A stretch of DNA of 64,000 nt. Origin: Priestia koreensis. Its GTDB lineage: Bacteria; Bacillota; Bacilli; Bacillales; Bacillaceae_H. Positions 52,003-60,913 of this stretch are shown here, one piece after another (position 1 is the stretch's first letter; each line of letters starts with the position of its first letter). Location: assembly GCF_001274935.1 (NCBI RefSeq), contig NZ_LILC01000002.1:124001-188000 (forward strand), read 5' to 3'. The translations under genes and the position numbers were made by a program. Under the pieces are notes generated by a model. The model ran no database searches. It was not told the origin of the DNA and saw nothing but the letters and a program-made list of their open reading frames with translations.

Positions 52003-52422
52003 ATGAGAAATCCATTTGCTAACCAGGACTCACTTCGAAAATATGTGGCATCATTAAAAACGGAGCTTGAATTTTATAAGGAGAAATACGCCGAGTATCA
52101 GCGAACAGAAATTGCGCAGGAAGATTGGAAAGATCAAGTGCTAGATCTACAAAAGAAGCATGAAGAAGAAAAAGAGCAGCTGTTAGAACAAATTCAATGG
52201 TTGAAAGCCCTTGTGATGACCACACCATCTGTTCGAGAAGAAGAGAAGCAAACGTCTACACCGACACCTGCCGCAGAAGTGGAGAAGCCAGCTACTCAGG
52301 CTGTGCCTGCAAGGTCTCCGAAAGTCTCGGAGGAGTCTTGGTTTGTTCAGGCTAATAGCAGTGAACGGAAAGGAGATGAGCCACCAAGAAAAAAACAGGG
52401 GACATTTTTAGATTTTCAGTAA
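52003..52422 (+). CDS. Small coiled-coil protein, spore-cluster unknown
   Basis: A 139-residue protein: residues 9-70 form a coiled coil (RKYVASLKTELEFYKEKYAEYQ and KKHEEEKEQLLEQIQWLKAL, in part), then a Thr/Pro/Ala-rich linker and a short conserved-looking end (EESWFVQANSSERKG...GTFLDFQ). SD AAAGGAGGAGATC is excellent. The N-terminal coiled coil resembles that of the protein at 49921-50733, possibly only by shared heptad composition. No known family. Confidence 0.65.
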   Translation: MRNPFANQDSLRKYVASLKTELEFYKEKYAEYQRTEIAQEDWKDQVLDLQKKHEEEKEQLLEQIQWLKALVMTTPSVREEEKQTSTPTPAAEVEKPATQAVPARSPKVSEESWFVQANSSERKGDEPPRKKQGTFLDFQ

Positions 52423-52513
52423 AAATGAGACAATTACTAGAGCACACGAGAAATAATACTAGAATATACTATCCCATAACGCACCTTAAGAGAAGAAAAG
52501 AGGTGGAAGCGAT

Positions 52514-52681
52514 ATGTATTATGGACAATATCCAGGTTATTACAGCAATCAGCAATCTGGTAAGAAAAGCAAAAACTCAGGTTCTGAAATGAAAGTTTAT
52601 ACTTCTGGCGGCTACAATCAGCAAAAAGCTCCGCAAAAATCAAGCGGCTGTGGCTGTGGTTCAAAGCTTCCTAAACGCTAA
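52514..52681 (+). CDS. Small Tyr/Gly/Gln-rich protein with CGCG tail, probable spore protein
   Basis: A 55-residue protein starting MYYGQYPGYYSNQQ and ending SSGCGCGSKLPKR. Aromatic-Gly-rich repeats and clustered Cys are common in Bacillus coat and crust proteins that become cross-linked. SD AGAGGTGG lies upstream and a strong terminator follows, so the gene is likely real. No family recognised. Confidence 0.65.
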   Translation: MYYGQYPGYYSNQQSGKKSKNSGSEMKVYTSGGYNQQKAPQKSSGCGCGSKLPKR

Positions 52682-52695
52682 ACAATAAGTGAAGC

Positions 52696-52728
52696 AAAAA
52701 GGCATCACCGTCTTGGTGATGCCTTTTT
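52696..52728 (+). terminator. Terminator after small Tyr/Gly-rich gene
   Basis: AAAAAGGCATCAC pairs with GTGATGCCTTTTT. Confidence 0.85.
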
Positions 52729-52874
52729 CTTGTTGATTTTTTAGGGGCATTCTTCTTAACATTTCTGTAACACGTCTGTTAGGGAAAATAAACGTAAGAT
52801 GACTTGTTTTTTTAATGTTCATCATATAAGATTGAAAGGTCAATCAAACTAAGTAAATAAATGGGGAATTAAAG

Positions 52875-53696
52875 ATGATAGATTTTTTAGTTCTAGTAAA
52901 AGCATTCATATTAGGTTTAGTAGAAGGATTAACAGAATTTTTACCCGTTTCATCCACAGGACATTTGATTTTAGCCGATCACTTCCTCAACTTCCGTCAA
53001 GGAGTGATTACGAAACAGGTGGCGACAACATTTGAAGTTGTCATTCAGCTCGGATCTATTTTGGCGGTCGTGGTCGTGTTTTGGAAGCGTTTATGGTCTT
53101 CAGTTGACTTTCGTAAGCGAAACTTTACGCATTCCTTTAACATTTTCCACATCATCATCGGAATCGTTCCAGCTGGTATCCTAGGGGTATTATTTCAAAG
53201 TGATATTAAAGATAAATTATTTGGTCCACAAACGGTTGTTTATGCCCTCATTGCAGGTGGGATACTTATGCTTGTAGCAGAGTTATACAGTCGTAAAACC
53301 GTTCCAACAACGGTAACAATGGACGAGCTTTCTTACAAACAGGCATTTGCGATTGGACTGTTCCAATGTCTTGCATTATGGCCTGGGTTCTCTCGTTCAG
53401 GTTCGACGATTGCTGGGGGATTGTTTGTTCGTGCTTCTCACCAAATTGCAGCGGAATTTTCATTTATCGTAGCGGTGCCGATCATGTTCGGTGCAACGGC
53501 GCTTGATTTATACAAAAGTGCCGAATACTTATCGATGGATCTATGGCCGGTGTTTGCGGTAGGTCTTGTGACGGCATTCCTTGTCGCATTACTTGCGATC
53601 GTCACATTCTTAAAGCTTGTGTCACGCTTAAAGCTAATCCCATTTGCGATTTATCGCTTTGTGATTGCGATTATTTTATTACTTGTGTTTCTATAA
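52875..53696 (+). CDS. uppP: Undecaprenyl-diphosphatase UppP (BacA)
   Basis: A 273-residue membrane protein with seven or eight helices. The two signature motifs are [17 protein letters not shown] (about 17-33) and [13 protein letters not shown] (about 170-182). It dephosphorylates undecaprenyl diphosphate to recycle the lipid carrier for peptidoglycan and polysaccharides, and gives bacitracin tolerance. Its position among spore-surface genes may reflect demand for carrier lipid during coat polysaccharide assembly. The SD is weak (GGGGAATTAAAG). Confidence 0.94.
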   Translation: MIDFLVLVKAFILGLVEGLTEFLPVSSTGHLILADHFLNFRQGVITKQVATTFEVVIQLGSILAVVVVFWKRLWSSVDFRKRNFTHSFNIFHIIIGIVPAGILGVLFQSDIKDKLFGPQTVVYALIAGGILMLVAELYSRKTVPTTVTMDELSYKQAFAIGLFQCLALWPGFSRSGSTIAGGLFVRASHQIAAEFSFIVAVPIMFGATALDLYKSAEYLSMDLWPVFAVGLVTAFLVALLAIVTFLKLVSRLKLIPFAIYRFVIAIILLLVFL

Positions 53697-53703
53697 GTAG
53701 AAA

Positions 53704-53736
53704 CCCCTCAGGCTTCGCGCCTGAGGGATTTTTTTA
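53704..53736 (+). terminator. Terminator after uppP
   Basis: CCCTCAGGC pairs with GCCTGAGGG, then ATTTTTTT. Confidence 0.9.
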
Positions 53737-53912
53737 TATTTTCCATTCTTTAATTGTCTCCGTTAGCTCCGAGGTCTTGAAGGGAGAATAGTGAATTATT
53801 GTGAGCAAATGATGATGAAGGAGTAAGACATATCACCCGCTTCTTTTTTTATTCATATGTATAGAAGAGAGGGTTACTAAAAACCCCCAGTGAAATGAAG
53901 GGGAAGATGAAA

Positions 53913-54101
53913 ATGACGAATATCTTTGATCAGCTGGAAAAGTTTTTTGAGACGCATATTATGAAGCCACACCATGATAATTTGCGCAAGCTTGAGGGCA
54001 GCTTATCATCAAAGAATGACACGTTCGGGAAGCTTCATTCTCTCGATGCGACAATGGATGAGATGGAGAAACAGAACTTGAAGGATCCATTTGGTCAGTA
54101 A
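53913..54101 (+). CDS. Small helical protein, unknown
   Basis: A 62-residue charged protein (MTNIFDQLEKFFETHIMKPHHDNLRKLEG... in part), predicted helical, without Cys or membrane segment. The third in-frame ATG (53913) is chosen: AAGGGG is 8 nt upstream, whereas ATGs at 53895 and 53907 lack or crowd the SD. It sits between uppP and a YjcZ-type gene, so a spore role is possible. Not recognised. Confidence 0.5.
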   Translation: MTNIFDQLEKFFETHIMKPHHDNLRKLEGSLSSKNDTFGKLHSLDATMDEMEKQNLKDPFGQ

Positions 54102-54216
54102 TCATGAGGCGACAAACGACACAGAAGAAAAATTACCTAATTCCATAATTGCCTATAACACTTTCTTGCTCAATGACATACTTTGGTAAAGAGAAAGAGA
54201 AGAGGAGGTGTAACAT

Positions 54217-54351
54217 ATGTTTGGATACGGATGTAATCCTTGTGTTGGCTACGGCTATGGCGGCGGATGTGGTATCGGTAACGGATTTGCTTTAATCGTA
54301 GTATTATTCATTCTATTAATCATCGTAGGTGCAGCTTGTTTCTGTGGCTAA
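54217..54351 (+). CDS. YjcZ-family sporulation membrane peptide
   Basis: A 44-residue peptide. A Gly/Tyr/Cys-rich N-terminus ([19 protein letters not shown]) leads into the characteristic YjcZ helix [19 protein letters not shown]. Peptides of this family are numerous in Bacillus and expressed in sporulation; function unknown. SD GAGGAGGTG is strong and a terminator follows. Confidence 0.9.
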   Translation: MFGYGCNPCVGYGYGGGCGIGNGFALIVVLFILLIIVGAACFCG

Positions 54352-54376
54352 TCATACTAACTAAAAGTTGCACTTC

Positions 54377-54404
54377 AAGTACGGGTGATGAGCCCGTACT
54401 TTTC
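54377..54404 (+). terminator. Terminator after YjcZ-type gene
   Basis: AAGTACGGG pairs with CCCGTACTT, then TTCC. Confidence 0.75.
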
Positions 54405-54501
54405 CATTTTTAGAGAATCAAACGCAAATTTTAGGCAAATGTATCACACACCCAGTGTCCCATACATACGATGTAGGGAATGTTAAGGAGGGAACTTACG
54501 A

Positions 54502-54759
54502 ATGGATAATCATTTATTTAAAAACATTGAAAAGAAAACGGGCGTTAACATGAAGGACATTTTGGAGCTTGCTAATTCCGTACAAACGGCTAACTTTTCG
54601 GATGAAACGACGGTTCGTAATATCGTAAAACGCGTGGCTCAAATCGCCAACAAGCCTGTTTCACAAGAAAAAGAGGATAAGATTGTAAAGGCAATTACAG
54701 CAAACGGTCAGTCATTAGATTTCGGTACGATCGCAAAAATGCTTAACACCAAAAAATAA
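54502..54759 (+). CDS. spoVIF: Sporulation protein SpoVIF (YjcC)
   Basis: An 85-residue protein: MDNHLFKNIEKKTGVNMKDI, the segment RNIVKRVAQIANKPV, and LDFGTIAKMLN at the end match B. subtilis SpoVIF as recalled. SpoVIF is needed for coat assembly and lysozyme resistance through GerE-dependent genes. AAGGAGGGA precedes the ATG. It converges on yjcD with a shared terminator. Confidence 0.93.
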   Translation: MDNHLFKNIEKKTGVNMKDILELANSVQTANFSDETTVRNIVKRVAQIANKPVSQEKEDKIVKAITANGQSLDFGTIAKMLNTKK

Positions 54760-54763
54760 CAGC

Positions 54764-54799
54764 AAAAAACGACCTCTTCGATCTGAAAGGTCGTTTTTT
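54764..54799. terminator. Bidirectional terminator between spoVIF and yjcD
   Basis: AAAAAACGACCT pairs with AGGTCGTTTTTT. Confidence 0.85.
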
Positions 54800-54807
54800 G
54801 ATTCTAC

Positions 54808-57141
54808 CTATTTCGGGGACAGTAAGGGCTGTTTTATAAGCAACGGCTTAATGAAGCGAGACGGATAGGCGGTTTTCCCGCGTCTTGTTTGCAAAATAGA
54901 CAGAGCAAGTGCTTCCTTCGCACGCGTCATGGCTACATACAGCAAACGACGCTCCTCCTCAAGAGCCTCTGTTTCACCGTTTCGATAGGACTCAAGCGCG
55001 TAATCATGGGGAAGACTGCCGTCTACACCACCAAGAACATAAACGTACTTATATTCTAGACCCTTTGCACGGTGAATCGTGGTAAGCTGAATGCTATCAT
55101 GAAACTGCTTGCTCATAACTTTCATCTCTTCATTCATCGCAATCATGTGATCGACGTGTTCAAGAAATTCGGGGATCGTCTTGAATTTCTTTGCGACAAC
55201 CTTTAGGTCACGAACATCATCCGAGCCCTTCTCCATCTTATTCCCTTCATTCCCGCGCTTTTTAACGAAATCATCAAATCCCATATCCTTTGATACCATC
55301 TCAAGCGCCGCAAGCGGTGAAAGGTTTGAGAGTGATTTGAAACGCGGTACGATTCGCTGTATTTTTTTCTGCTGAAACGCCTGCAGATTCTCAATTTTTC
55401 CAAGCGCCTCGACGAGTGACAGGTCTTCTAAAATGCTAATTGCCTTTATATCATTTACAACGGACTGCTTAAGGAACAGGGCCATCACTAAATCTTGAAT
55501 GGCAGACGCATGATTTGGATCAAGACTCAAACGTAAAAATGACAGCATGCTTCTCACCATTCTTCTCTTATAAAAGGAGTCGCTGTCTTTATCAAGAACA
55601 AAAGGTAAGTTCGACTGTGTTAGTCGCTCAAATACGGCACGAGAAGCCGAATGAGTCCGATATAAAATCGCAAAGTCTGACGGGTTGTCGCCGTTTTGAA
55701 TGCGTTCTTTAATATCTGTCACAATCATTGTTGCTTCTTCTTCTTCATCATATGGATAGAAGAGAAGAGGGGCGTGATCATTGTGAAACTGTGCGAACAT
55801 TTTTTTCACGCGGCGCGCTTTATTTTTAGCAATCACTCCGTTAGCAGACGTAACGATGCTATGAGTTGAGCGATAGTTTTGTGAAAGCGTCACGACTTGT
55901 GTGCCGGGAAAGTCGGTATCAAAATTCAAAATAAAGGACGGATCACTCCCACGGAAAGCGTAAATGGACTGATCATCGTCTCCTACAACGCAGAGGTTTT
56001 TGGATTCTCTGCTCAGCAATTTGATAATTTCATATTGTACTTTGTTAATATCCTGAAACTCATCAATAAGGAAATAACGAAAGCGCTGCTGATAGCGAGC
56101 GAGAAGCGCAGGATTTTCAAGCAGCGTCTGATAACAGCCGTACAGCATGTCATCAAAATCAAACAGACCGTCTCTTTTTTTCATTTCTTCATAGCGCTTG
56201 TACAAATAGTGCACGCGTTCTTCCCACTGATCTTGAGGACGAACGTCTCGTACGCCTATTAGCGTGTTTTTCCAATAGCCAATTTGCTGAAGCGCCTGAT
56301 CAAACGGAAATTCCTTTTCATCAAGGTGCAGCTCACGGGCAGCTGTTTTAACCATTTGTTCCTTTTGCCATTCCCATTTTAATAAGTTGTTCATGTTCCA
56401 TGTATGAGGATCATGATGAGCAACCATTCGGTAAAAAATGCTGTGGAACGTGCCGACGAGCATTTGATTTAATACTCGGTCATTCATTTGTGGATATGAA
56501 CGGAGACGTTCCTTCATTTCTTTTGCCGCTTTTGCCGTAAACGTCACGAGCATAATCGAACGTGGGTCGATGCTTCGTTCATGAATCATGAACGCTGTAC
56601 GTGCTGTTAATACGCGCGTTTTTCCACTTCCAGCACCGGCAAGAACGAGAAGAGGGCCTTCGGTTGTTGTCACGGCTTCCTGCTGATTTGCATCTAATAA
56701 TATATGTTGATCTTTCAACATCTGCTGATAGCCTGTGTCATGTGCACTATTTTTTTGCACGGTCGGTTTAAAAGCAGGGAAATTCGATAGAGTTGTCGTA
56801 TTTTTCCATTTATCGTCATTTGATTGGGCAGAAGAGGAAACAGAGCGTGAAACAGGAACGCGAAAGCCGTTTCGCTCCACATACGTAACGTTTTCTTTCG
56901 GCTTGGTTGCTGGCTTTTCCGCTCGTTTTCGATCTTTCTTTATACACTCGGACCGTTCAAAAGGTGATGTTGCATGATGAAAATAAGGATGCTTTTGAAT
57001 CCCTATGTACAGCTTCAATGGTTCTTCGCAGTAAGGACAGGTCACTTGCCCACTAATACTTGCCTCGTAGATGGATTGATACATGGCTCTTGATAAGCTT
57101 GATAAACGTATGGTTTTTCCTTGATACACCGCATGCTCCAT
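54808..57141 (-). CDS. yjcD: UvrD/PcrA-type DNA helicase YjcD with N-terminal CoiA-like zinc module
   Basis: A 777-residue SF1 helicase. Motif I is LAGAGSGKT (about 165), II is LIDEFQD (Walker B), III is VGDDDQSIYAFRGSD, IV is LSQNYRST, V is TTIHRAKGLEY and VI is LLYVAMTRAK. It should unwind DNA 3' to 5'. Before the helicase core, residues 30-70 read VTCPYCEEPLKLYIG...HPYFHHAT...C, the same arrangement as the CoiA zinc module (CPSC...PHFAH...C); a Lys/Glu-rich linker follows. It matches the position and size of B. subtilis YjcD, whose role is not well defined. Confidence 0.92.
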   Translation of the reverse strand: MEHAVYQGKTIRLSSLSRAMYQSIYEASISGQVTCPYCEEPLKLYIGIQKHPYFHHATSPFERSECIKKDRKRAEKPATKPKENVTYVERNGFRVPVSRSVSSSAQSNDDKWKNTTTLSNFPAFKPTVQKNSAHDTGYQQMLKDQHILLDANQQEAVTTTEGPLLVLAGAGSGKTRVLTARTAFMIHERSIDPRSIMLVTFTAKAAKEMKERLRSYPQMNDRVLNQMLVGTFHSIFYRMVAHHDPHTWNMNNLLKWEWQKEQMVKTAARELHLDEKEFPFDQALQQIGYWKNTLIGVRDVRPQDQWEERVHYLYKRYEEMKKRDGLFDFDDMLYGCYQTLLENPALLARYQQRFRYFLIDEFQDINKVQYEIIKLLSRESKNLCVVGDDDQSIYAFRGSDPSFILNFDTDFPGTQVVTLSQNYRSTHSIVTSANGVIAKNKARRVKKMFAQFHNDHAPLLFYPYDEEEEATMIVTDIKERIQNGDNPSDFAILYRTHSASRAVFERLTQSNLPFVLDKDSDSFYKRRMVRSMLSFLRLSLDPNHASAIQDLVMALFLKQSVVNDIKAISILEDLSLVEALGKIENLQAFQQKKIQRIVPRFKSLSNLSPLAALEMVSKDMGFDDFVKKRGNEGNKMEKGSDDVRDLKVVAKKFKTIPEFLEHVDHMIAMNEEMKVMSKQFHDSIQLTTIHRAKGLEYKYVYVLGGVDGSLPHDYALESYRNGETEALEEERRLLYVAMTRAKEALALSILQTRRGKTAYPSRFIKPLLIKQPLLSPK

Positions 57142-57327
57142 GAATCAAACCTCCTGTTCAAAAATTTTCGCTACAAATAGTCAAAATCAATGATATCAAA
57201 ACGAATTGTTTTATAAAAGATTTGATTTTTAGTAAATAGGATTAAATGCGGTATTACGGGGGTAAAATCATACTATCTAATGAAGAACAAGCATATATAT
57301 GAACAAAAGAGTGAGGAGGGAAGCAAG

Positions 57328-57600
57328 ATGGGGTATATTTTGCCAGTAAATAACGAGCAATACGCGCAGTATGCAAATCGGGTGTTAGCACCGAGAAGGC
57401 AGTATCAGCAGCTTGAAGGTGTGCAACCGATTCAGGTGCACACAAAATCTGAAGAAGAAATTCCGTTTTTACAAGCGGCACAAATGGCACCTCCGTCCAA
57501 AAAGAAAAAGCGCGAAAAATCATCTCTGAAAAAAGAACACATCCAAAACCTTTATTCGAACTTAACTGGGAAGGGTCAACTTGTGAATGAAATGGTGTAA
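57328..57600 (+). CDS. Small basic protein in the yjcE position, unknown
   Basis: A 90-residue protein beginning MGYILPVNNEQYAQYANRV, with a Lys-rich segment SKKKKREKSSLKKE (about 66-79). AGGAGGGAAGC lies 8 nt before ATG 57328; an upstream ATG at 57280 has no SD. It stands between yjcD and csaA, near where yjcE is found in B. subtilis, but I cannot confirm homology. No domain recognised. Confidence 0.6.
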   Translation: MGYILPVNNEQYAQYANRVLAPRRQYQQLEGVQPIQVHTKSEEEIPFLQAAQMAPPSKKKKREKSSLKKEHIQNLYSNLTGKGQLVNEMV

Positions 57601-57644
57601 ATTTAATTATTTGAATATTCCGTTTAAAGGGTATTCAACAACGT

Positions 57645-57687
57645 AAAAGTAGGTGTACAATCATCATATGTACAACTACTTTTTTTA
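57645..57687 (+). terminator. Terminator after the small basic gene
   Basis: AAAAGTAGgTGTACA pairs with TGTACAaCTACTTTT, then more T. A smaller hairpin TTGAATA/TATTCAA lies just before it (57611-57638). Confidence 0.75.
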
Positions 57688-57710
57688 TTGGAAAGAAGGA
57701 GGGGATTGTC

Positions 57711-58043
57711 ATGGCAACCATTGAAGATTTTTTGAAGCTAGATTTGCGAGTAGGGACGATCGTTAAAGCAGCACCGTTTCCAGAAGCAAAGGTGCCAGCT
57801 ATTAAGGTCGAGATTGATTTTGGCGAAGAGCTAGGTATAAAGCAATCAAGTGCTCAAATTACAAAGCGCTATGACGCCGATCAGCTAATCGGAAAGCAGG
57901 TTGTAGCCGTTGTGAATTTTCCACCGCGACGCATTGCCGGCTTTAAGTCCGAGGTGCTTGTGCTCGGAGGAGTACCTGAAAAAGGTGATGTCGTATTACT
58001 TCAGGCAGATGCTCCTTTACCTAACGGAACGCCGATTGCATAG
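57711..58043 (+). CDS. csaA: tRNA-binding chaperone-like protein CsaA
   Basis: A 110-residue OB-fold tRNA-binding domain: FLKLDLRVGTIVKAAPFPEA, EELGIKQSSAQIT, VVAVVNFPPRRIAGFKSEVLVLG (in part). CsaA suppresses secretion defects and has chaperone-like activity in B. subtilis; the same fold occurs in MetRS and Arc1p. Length is standard. SD AAGGAGGGG. Confidence 0.93.
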   Translation: MATIEDFLKLDLRVGTIVKAAPFPEAKVPAIKVEIDFGEELGIKQSSAQITKRYDADQLIGKQVVAVVNFPPRRIAGFKSEVLVLGGVPEKGDVVLLQADAPLPNGTPIA

Positions 58044-58062
58044 CGCTCCCTTCGTACATACG

Positions 58063-58094
58063 AAAAGGATGACTCGTTGTCATCCTTTTTTTTG
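58063..58094. terminator. Bidirectional terminator between csaA and DUF421 gene
   Basis: AAAGGATGA pairs with TCATCCTTT; the DUF421 gene stops inside it. Confidence 0.8.
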
Positions 58095-58784
58095 TTCTTT
58101 ATACGTTTGAATAAAAAGAGGCTGTCCGTCTTCCCACTCCGCGTACATCACGTCAGAATAGCGCCTTACCTTTTGTTTTGCAAGCTCCGTCTTCAGCCAT
58201 GTTTCATCAAAGCCGCTTGCTCGTAAATTGTGACTAAGCAGACGACCGTCACTAATAAACGTGACGGGAAGAGCGATTTTTTCCTCTTTAAGCTGAAAGT
58301 CACTTTTTGTTAGCCCTGCAAACGCTGATTTTTTCAGCACGTTGACCGTTCCGTCCGTTTCTAAAATCGCATATTCCACTTCTCGTATTGAGAAAGCGTC
58401 TTTCGAACGGAGAAGGTGCTGCAGCTGATTAATATCAAGGTGATTTTTTTTGAGCTCCTTGTAATTAATCTTTCCTTTGTTTATGACAATTGAGGGACTG
58501 CCTTCTAAAAAGGTGCGAATACGAATGTTTTTTTGGGTGAGAATTTCGGTAAAATAGATGAGTACGCCCCAAAAAATCACGGCAAATAAAATCTCCATAA
58601 TTCCGATTTCATGGTCATATAGCGCGTTCCCAACGAGCTCCCCCAGTACTAAAGCAGAGATAAAGTCGAACGTGGTAATTTGCGTGATCGTCATTTTCCC
58701 GAGCAGTTTCGTTAGTAGAAATAAGCTAATGAAGCCGACAAAAAGCTCGACTGCAATTCGAAAGTAGTCCATATAGTCGTTCAC
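58080..58784 (-). CDS. DUF421 (YetF-like) membrane protein
   Basis: A 234-residue protein: three membrane helices (about 10-30, 40-60, 63-82), then the DUF421 cytoplasmic domain with GSPSIVINKGKINYKELKK and REVEYAILETDG. TFDFISALVLGELVGNALYD is the family signature between helices. B. subtilis homologues (YetF, YrbG, YkjA, YdfR) include members linked to spore membrane properties; the function of this one is not known. No other gene in the immediate run. Confidence 0.88.
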   Translation of the reverse strand: MNDYMDYFRIAVELFVGFISLFLLTKLLGKMTITQITTFDFISALVLGELVGNALYDHEIGIMEILFAVIFWGVLIYFTEILTQKNIRIRTFLEGSPSIVINKGKINYKELKKNHLDINQLQHLLRSKDAFSIREVEYAILETDGTVNVLKKSAFAGLTKSDFQLKEEKIALPVTFISDGRLLSHNLRASGFDETWLKTELAKQKVRRYSDVMYAEWEDGQPLFIQTYKEQKKG

Positions 58785-58850
58785 ATATATCCCGCCTAAA
58801 CGTCCGTTTTTCGTTAGTATGGATTGAGCGGTTCTATTTTATACGAAAAG

Positions 58851-58881
58851 AAAACGTGAAGGATGGTCTCCTTCACGTTTT
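58851..58881 (-). terminator. Terminator after yjcF
   Basis: AAAACGTGAAGGA pairs perfectly with TCCTTCACGTTTT; a T-rich run follows on the minus strand. Confidence 0.85.
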
Positions 58882-58883
58882 CA

Positions 58884-59306
58884 CTATAGCTCTTTGATCA
58901 TCGTCACATGCGGCATTCCGGCATCTAAAAATTCGTCGGACACGGTTTCATAGCCAAGGTGCTTGTAAAACCCTTCTGCATGCGTTTGAGCATTCAATTT
59001 AAGCTTTGGTACACCTTGTTCCTTTGCGACTTCCTGCATTTTTAGCATGAGCTGCTTGCCAACCCCATCTTTGCGATGAGAGGAAAGGACACACACACGC
59101 TCTACTTTGCCGTAGCCGTCAACAATTCGAAAGCGCCCCGCACCAACAGGGCGTTCGTTGTCATACGCTACAATATGTACCGCAGTTTTGTCGTGCTGAT
59201 CAATTTCTAATTCAGCTGGAACGCCTTGTTCTTCAACAAATACGGTTTTTCGAACAAAATAAGCATCATCCTGCTGTTGTTGTGTTCGTGCTGTTATGAT
59301 TTTCAC
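58884..59306 (-). CDS. yjcF: GNAT-family N-acetyltransferase YjcF
   Basis: A 140-residue GNAT protein. VERVCVLSSHRKDGVGKQLM holds the acetyl-CoA loop RKDGVGKQL, and LNAQTHAEGFYKHLGYE is the typical C-terminal motif. Its substrate is unknown. yjcF, yjcG and yjcH appear in the B. subtilis order; 4 nt separate it from yjcG. Confidence 0.92.
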   Translation of the reverse strand: MKIITARTQQQQDDAYFVRKTVFVEEQGVPAELEIDQHDKTAVHIVAYDNERPVGAGRFRIVDGYGKVERVCVLSSHRKDGVGKQLMLKMQEVAKEQGVPKLKLNAQTHAEGFYKHLGYETVSDEFLDAGMPHVTMIKEL

Positions 59307-59310
59307 GTGC

Positions 59311-59823
59311 TTATTTTCCTCCTAAATGGAATGTTTCGTAGACGGTCCATGTTCCATTTTCAAGCTGATACAGTAAATGAAAGCGATCGACCTTTTCCTC
59401 ATGTGATACGTCAACAAGCTGTAGCTGACTATACATGTCTAGATGTTCATCATCCGATAGCTTTTGGCCGATCGTAATGTGTGGAACGAAGGAATATGGA
59501 ACTTCCTGATCAAGCATTCCGCTATGTACACGATCATACAAGTGCTGCAGCTCGTCCGTTGGTTCTACTTTTAAATAAACCACGTTGTTAACAGGCGAGA
59601 ACGAACTTACTTTACGAATTGTAAGGTCAAAGGGGTTCGTTTCCTTTGCTGCTAACGCTAAAGCGCTCGTTACGTCTTTTAATTCCTCTTCTGATGCTTC
59701 AAACACTTCTTTAATCGTTAAATGAGGGCTAATTAGTGCATAGTGCGGATCATAGCGTTTGCGGTAAGAGTTTGCAACATCTTGTAACTTTTTAGATGGA
59801 AAAATAACAACACCAAATTTCAT
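59311..59823 (-). CDS. yjcG: 2'-5' RNA ligase/phosphoesterase-like protein YjcG
   Basis: A 170-residue LigT-like protein with both 2H-phosphoesterase motifs: [10 protein letters not shown] (HxT) and [10 protein letters not shown] (HxT). [27 protein letters not shown] at the start follows B. subtilis YjcG. ATG 59823 is taken, since GGAGGG is 6 nt away; the ATG 3 nt earlier is possible too. The substrate is not known. Confidence 0.92.
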   Translation of the reverse strand: MKFGVVIFPSKKLQDVANSYRKRYDPHYALISPHLTIKEVFEASEEELKDVTSALALAAKETNPFDLTIRKVSSFSPVNNVVYLKVEPTDELQHLYDRVHSGMLDQEVPYSFVPHITIGQKLSDDEHLDMYSQLQLVDVSHEEKVDRFHLLYQLENGTWTVYETFHLGGK

Positions 59824-59955
59824 CATGTTCCCTCCCCGGAATGTATAGCAATCTAGCCATAGGTAGACTAGTAAAAGCTTAGCTGAACGTCATCTAGCTG
59901 AATTGAAAATATTATAACAAATTTTCAAATAACTAGATAATGAAAACAAGGAAAA

Positions 59956-60684
59956 TTAGTTCTTCAGCATCATTTCTAATGCGCGTTTTAAATCTTTTTG
60001 CCAATATTTCCATGTATGATTACCCGCAAATTCCTCGTAAAAAACGCTATAGTTTTTTTCTTGCATAAGCGTATGAAGAGAGCGGTTTGGCTCTAAGAAA
60101 TCTTGCACTTTACCATCTGTTGTGGATACGGCCGTTTCTTCTGTACCGATGATGTGATACAAATCAAGCAACGAAACGTGCTCGGATTGTTTCACTTGCT
60201 CTAAAACAGATTCGTCAACGTAAGGAGACTGCATAATCACTTTTCCAAACGTATGAGGATATGTCAGTGCAGCAGTAAGTGAAACCGTCGCCCCGAGGGA
60301 GTCCCCAATAAGTGCGCGTGCTTTGCCCATTTGAAGCGTTGGAAAACGTTCGTCTAAAAACGGAACGAGTTCGTGTGCAAGAAAACGAACGTACTGGTCA
60401 CGCTGTGCGCCCTCTGGATGGTATTTTTGACGGCGATCCTCAACCGATTTATACGGAATGCCAACGAAGATCGTTTGCTCAATGTTCGCTTCGGAAAGCA
60501 GCTCTTCGAGAACACGAGGAGTACGTCCGAGCGTATAATAATCGCGACCGTCTTGTGCAATGAGTAACGTATATTTGTAAAGCGGTGAAAACGTAGAAGG
60601 AAGATAAATCATAAGCGTGAGATCTTCTTGAAGCGACTCACTGAAAAACGTTATTTCTTCTACTTTTCCTTGTGCCTGAGCCAT
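59956..60684 (-). CDS. yjcH: Putative esterase YjcH (alpha/beta hydrolase)
   Basis: A 242-residue esterase of the Fes/IroE or esterase D type. The nucleophile Ser lies in ALIGDSLGATVS (about residue 120), and NHTWKYW near the end gives the catalytic His. LMIYLPSTFSP and DGRDYYTLGR are family features. No signal peptide is visible, so it is cytoplasmic. It heads the yjcH-yjcG-yjcF run; a cre-like site lies just upstream. Confidence 0.9.
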   Translation of the reverse strand: MAQAQGKVEEITFFSESLQEDLTLMIYLPSTFSPLYKYTLLIAQDGRDYYTLGRTPRVLEELLSEANIEQTIFVGIPYKSVEDRRQKYHPEGAQRDQYVRFLAHELVPFLDERFPTLQMGKARALIGDSLGATVSLTAALTYPHTFGKVIMQSPYVDESVLEQVKQSEHVSLLDLYHIIGTEETAVSTTDGKVQDFLEPNRSLHTLMQEKNYSVFYEEFAGNHTWKYWQKDLKRALEMMLKN

Positions 60685-60709
60685 TGTGTCATCTCCTATA
60701 GTAAAATAT

Positions 60710-60723
60710 TGAAAGCGCTACCT
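60710..60723 (-). promoter_or_regulatory. Weak cre-like site upstream of yjcH
   Basis: TGAAAGCGCTACCT on the plus strand matches 12 of 14 positions of the CcpA consensus, about 26 nt upstream of the yjcH start. Confidence 0.25.
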
Positions 60724-60913
60724 AATCAGTGCGCAAACGGACTTTAATTGGGATAAAAAGCACCGTTATTTGATCTACTTCTATATTAGCATAAATTACA
60801 AAAAAGAAGCACGTTCCTCGTATTAGAACACACATTTCTCGGTTCATTTTAGTTGGTTTTTGGAAGTATTTATGTCATTCTAGTCATATAGTCATCAGAG
60901 AGGAGAATGCATG

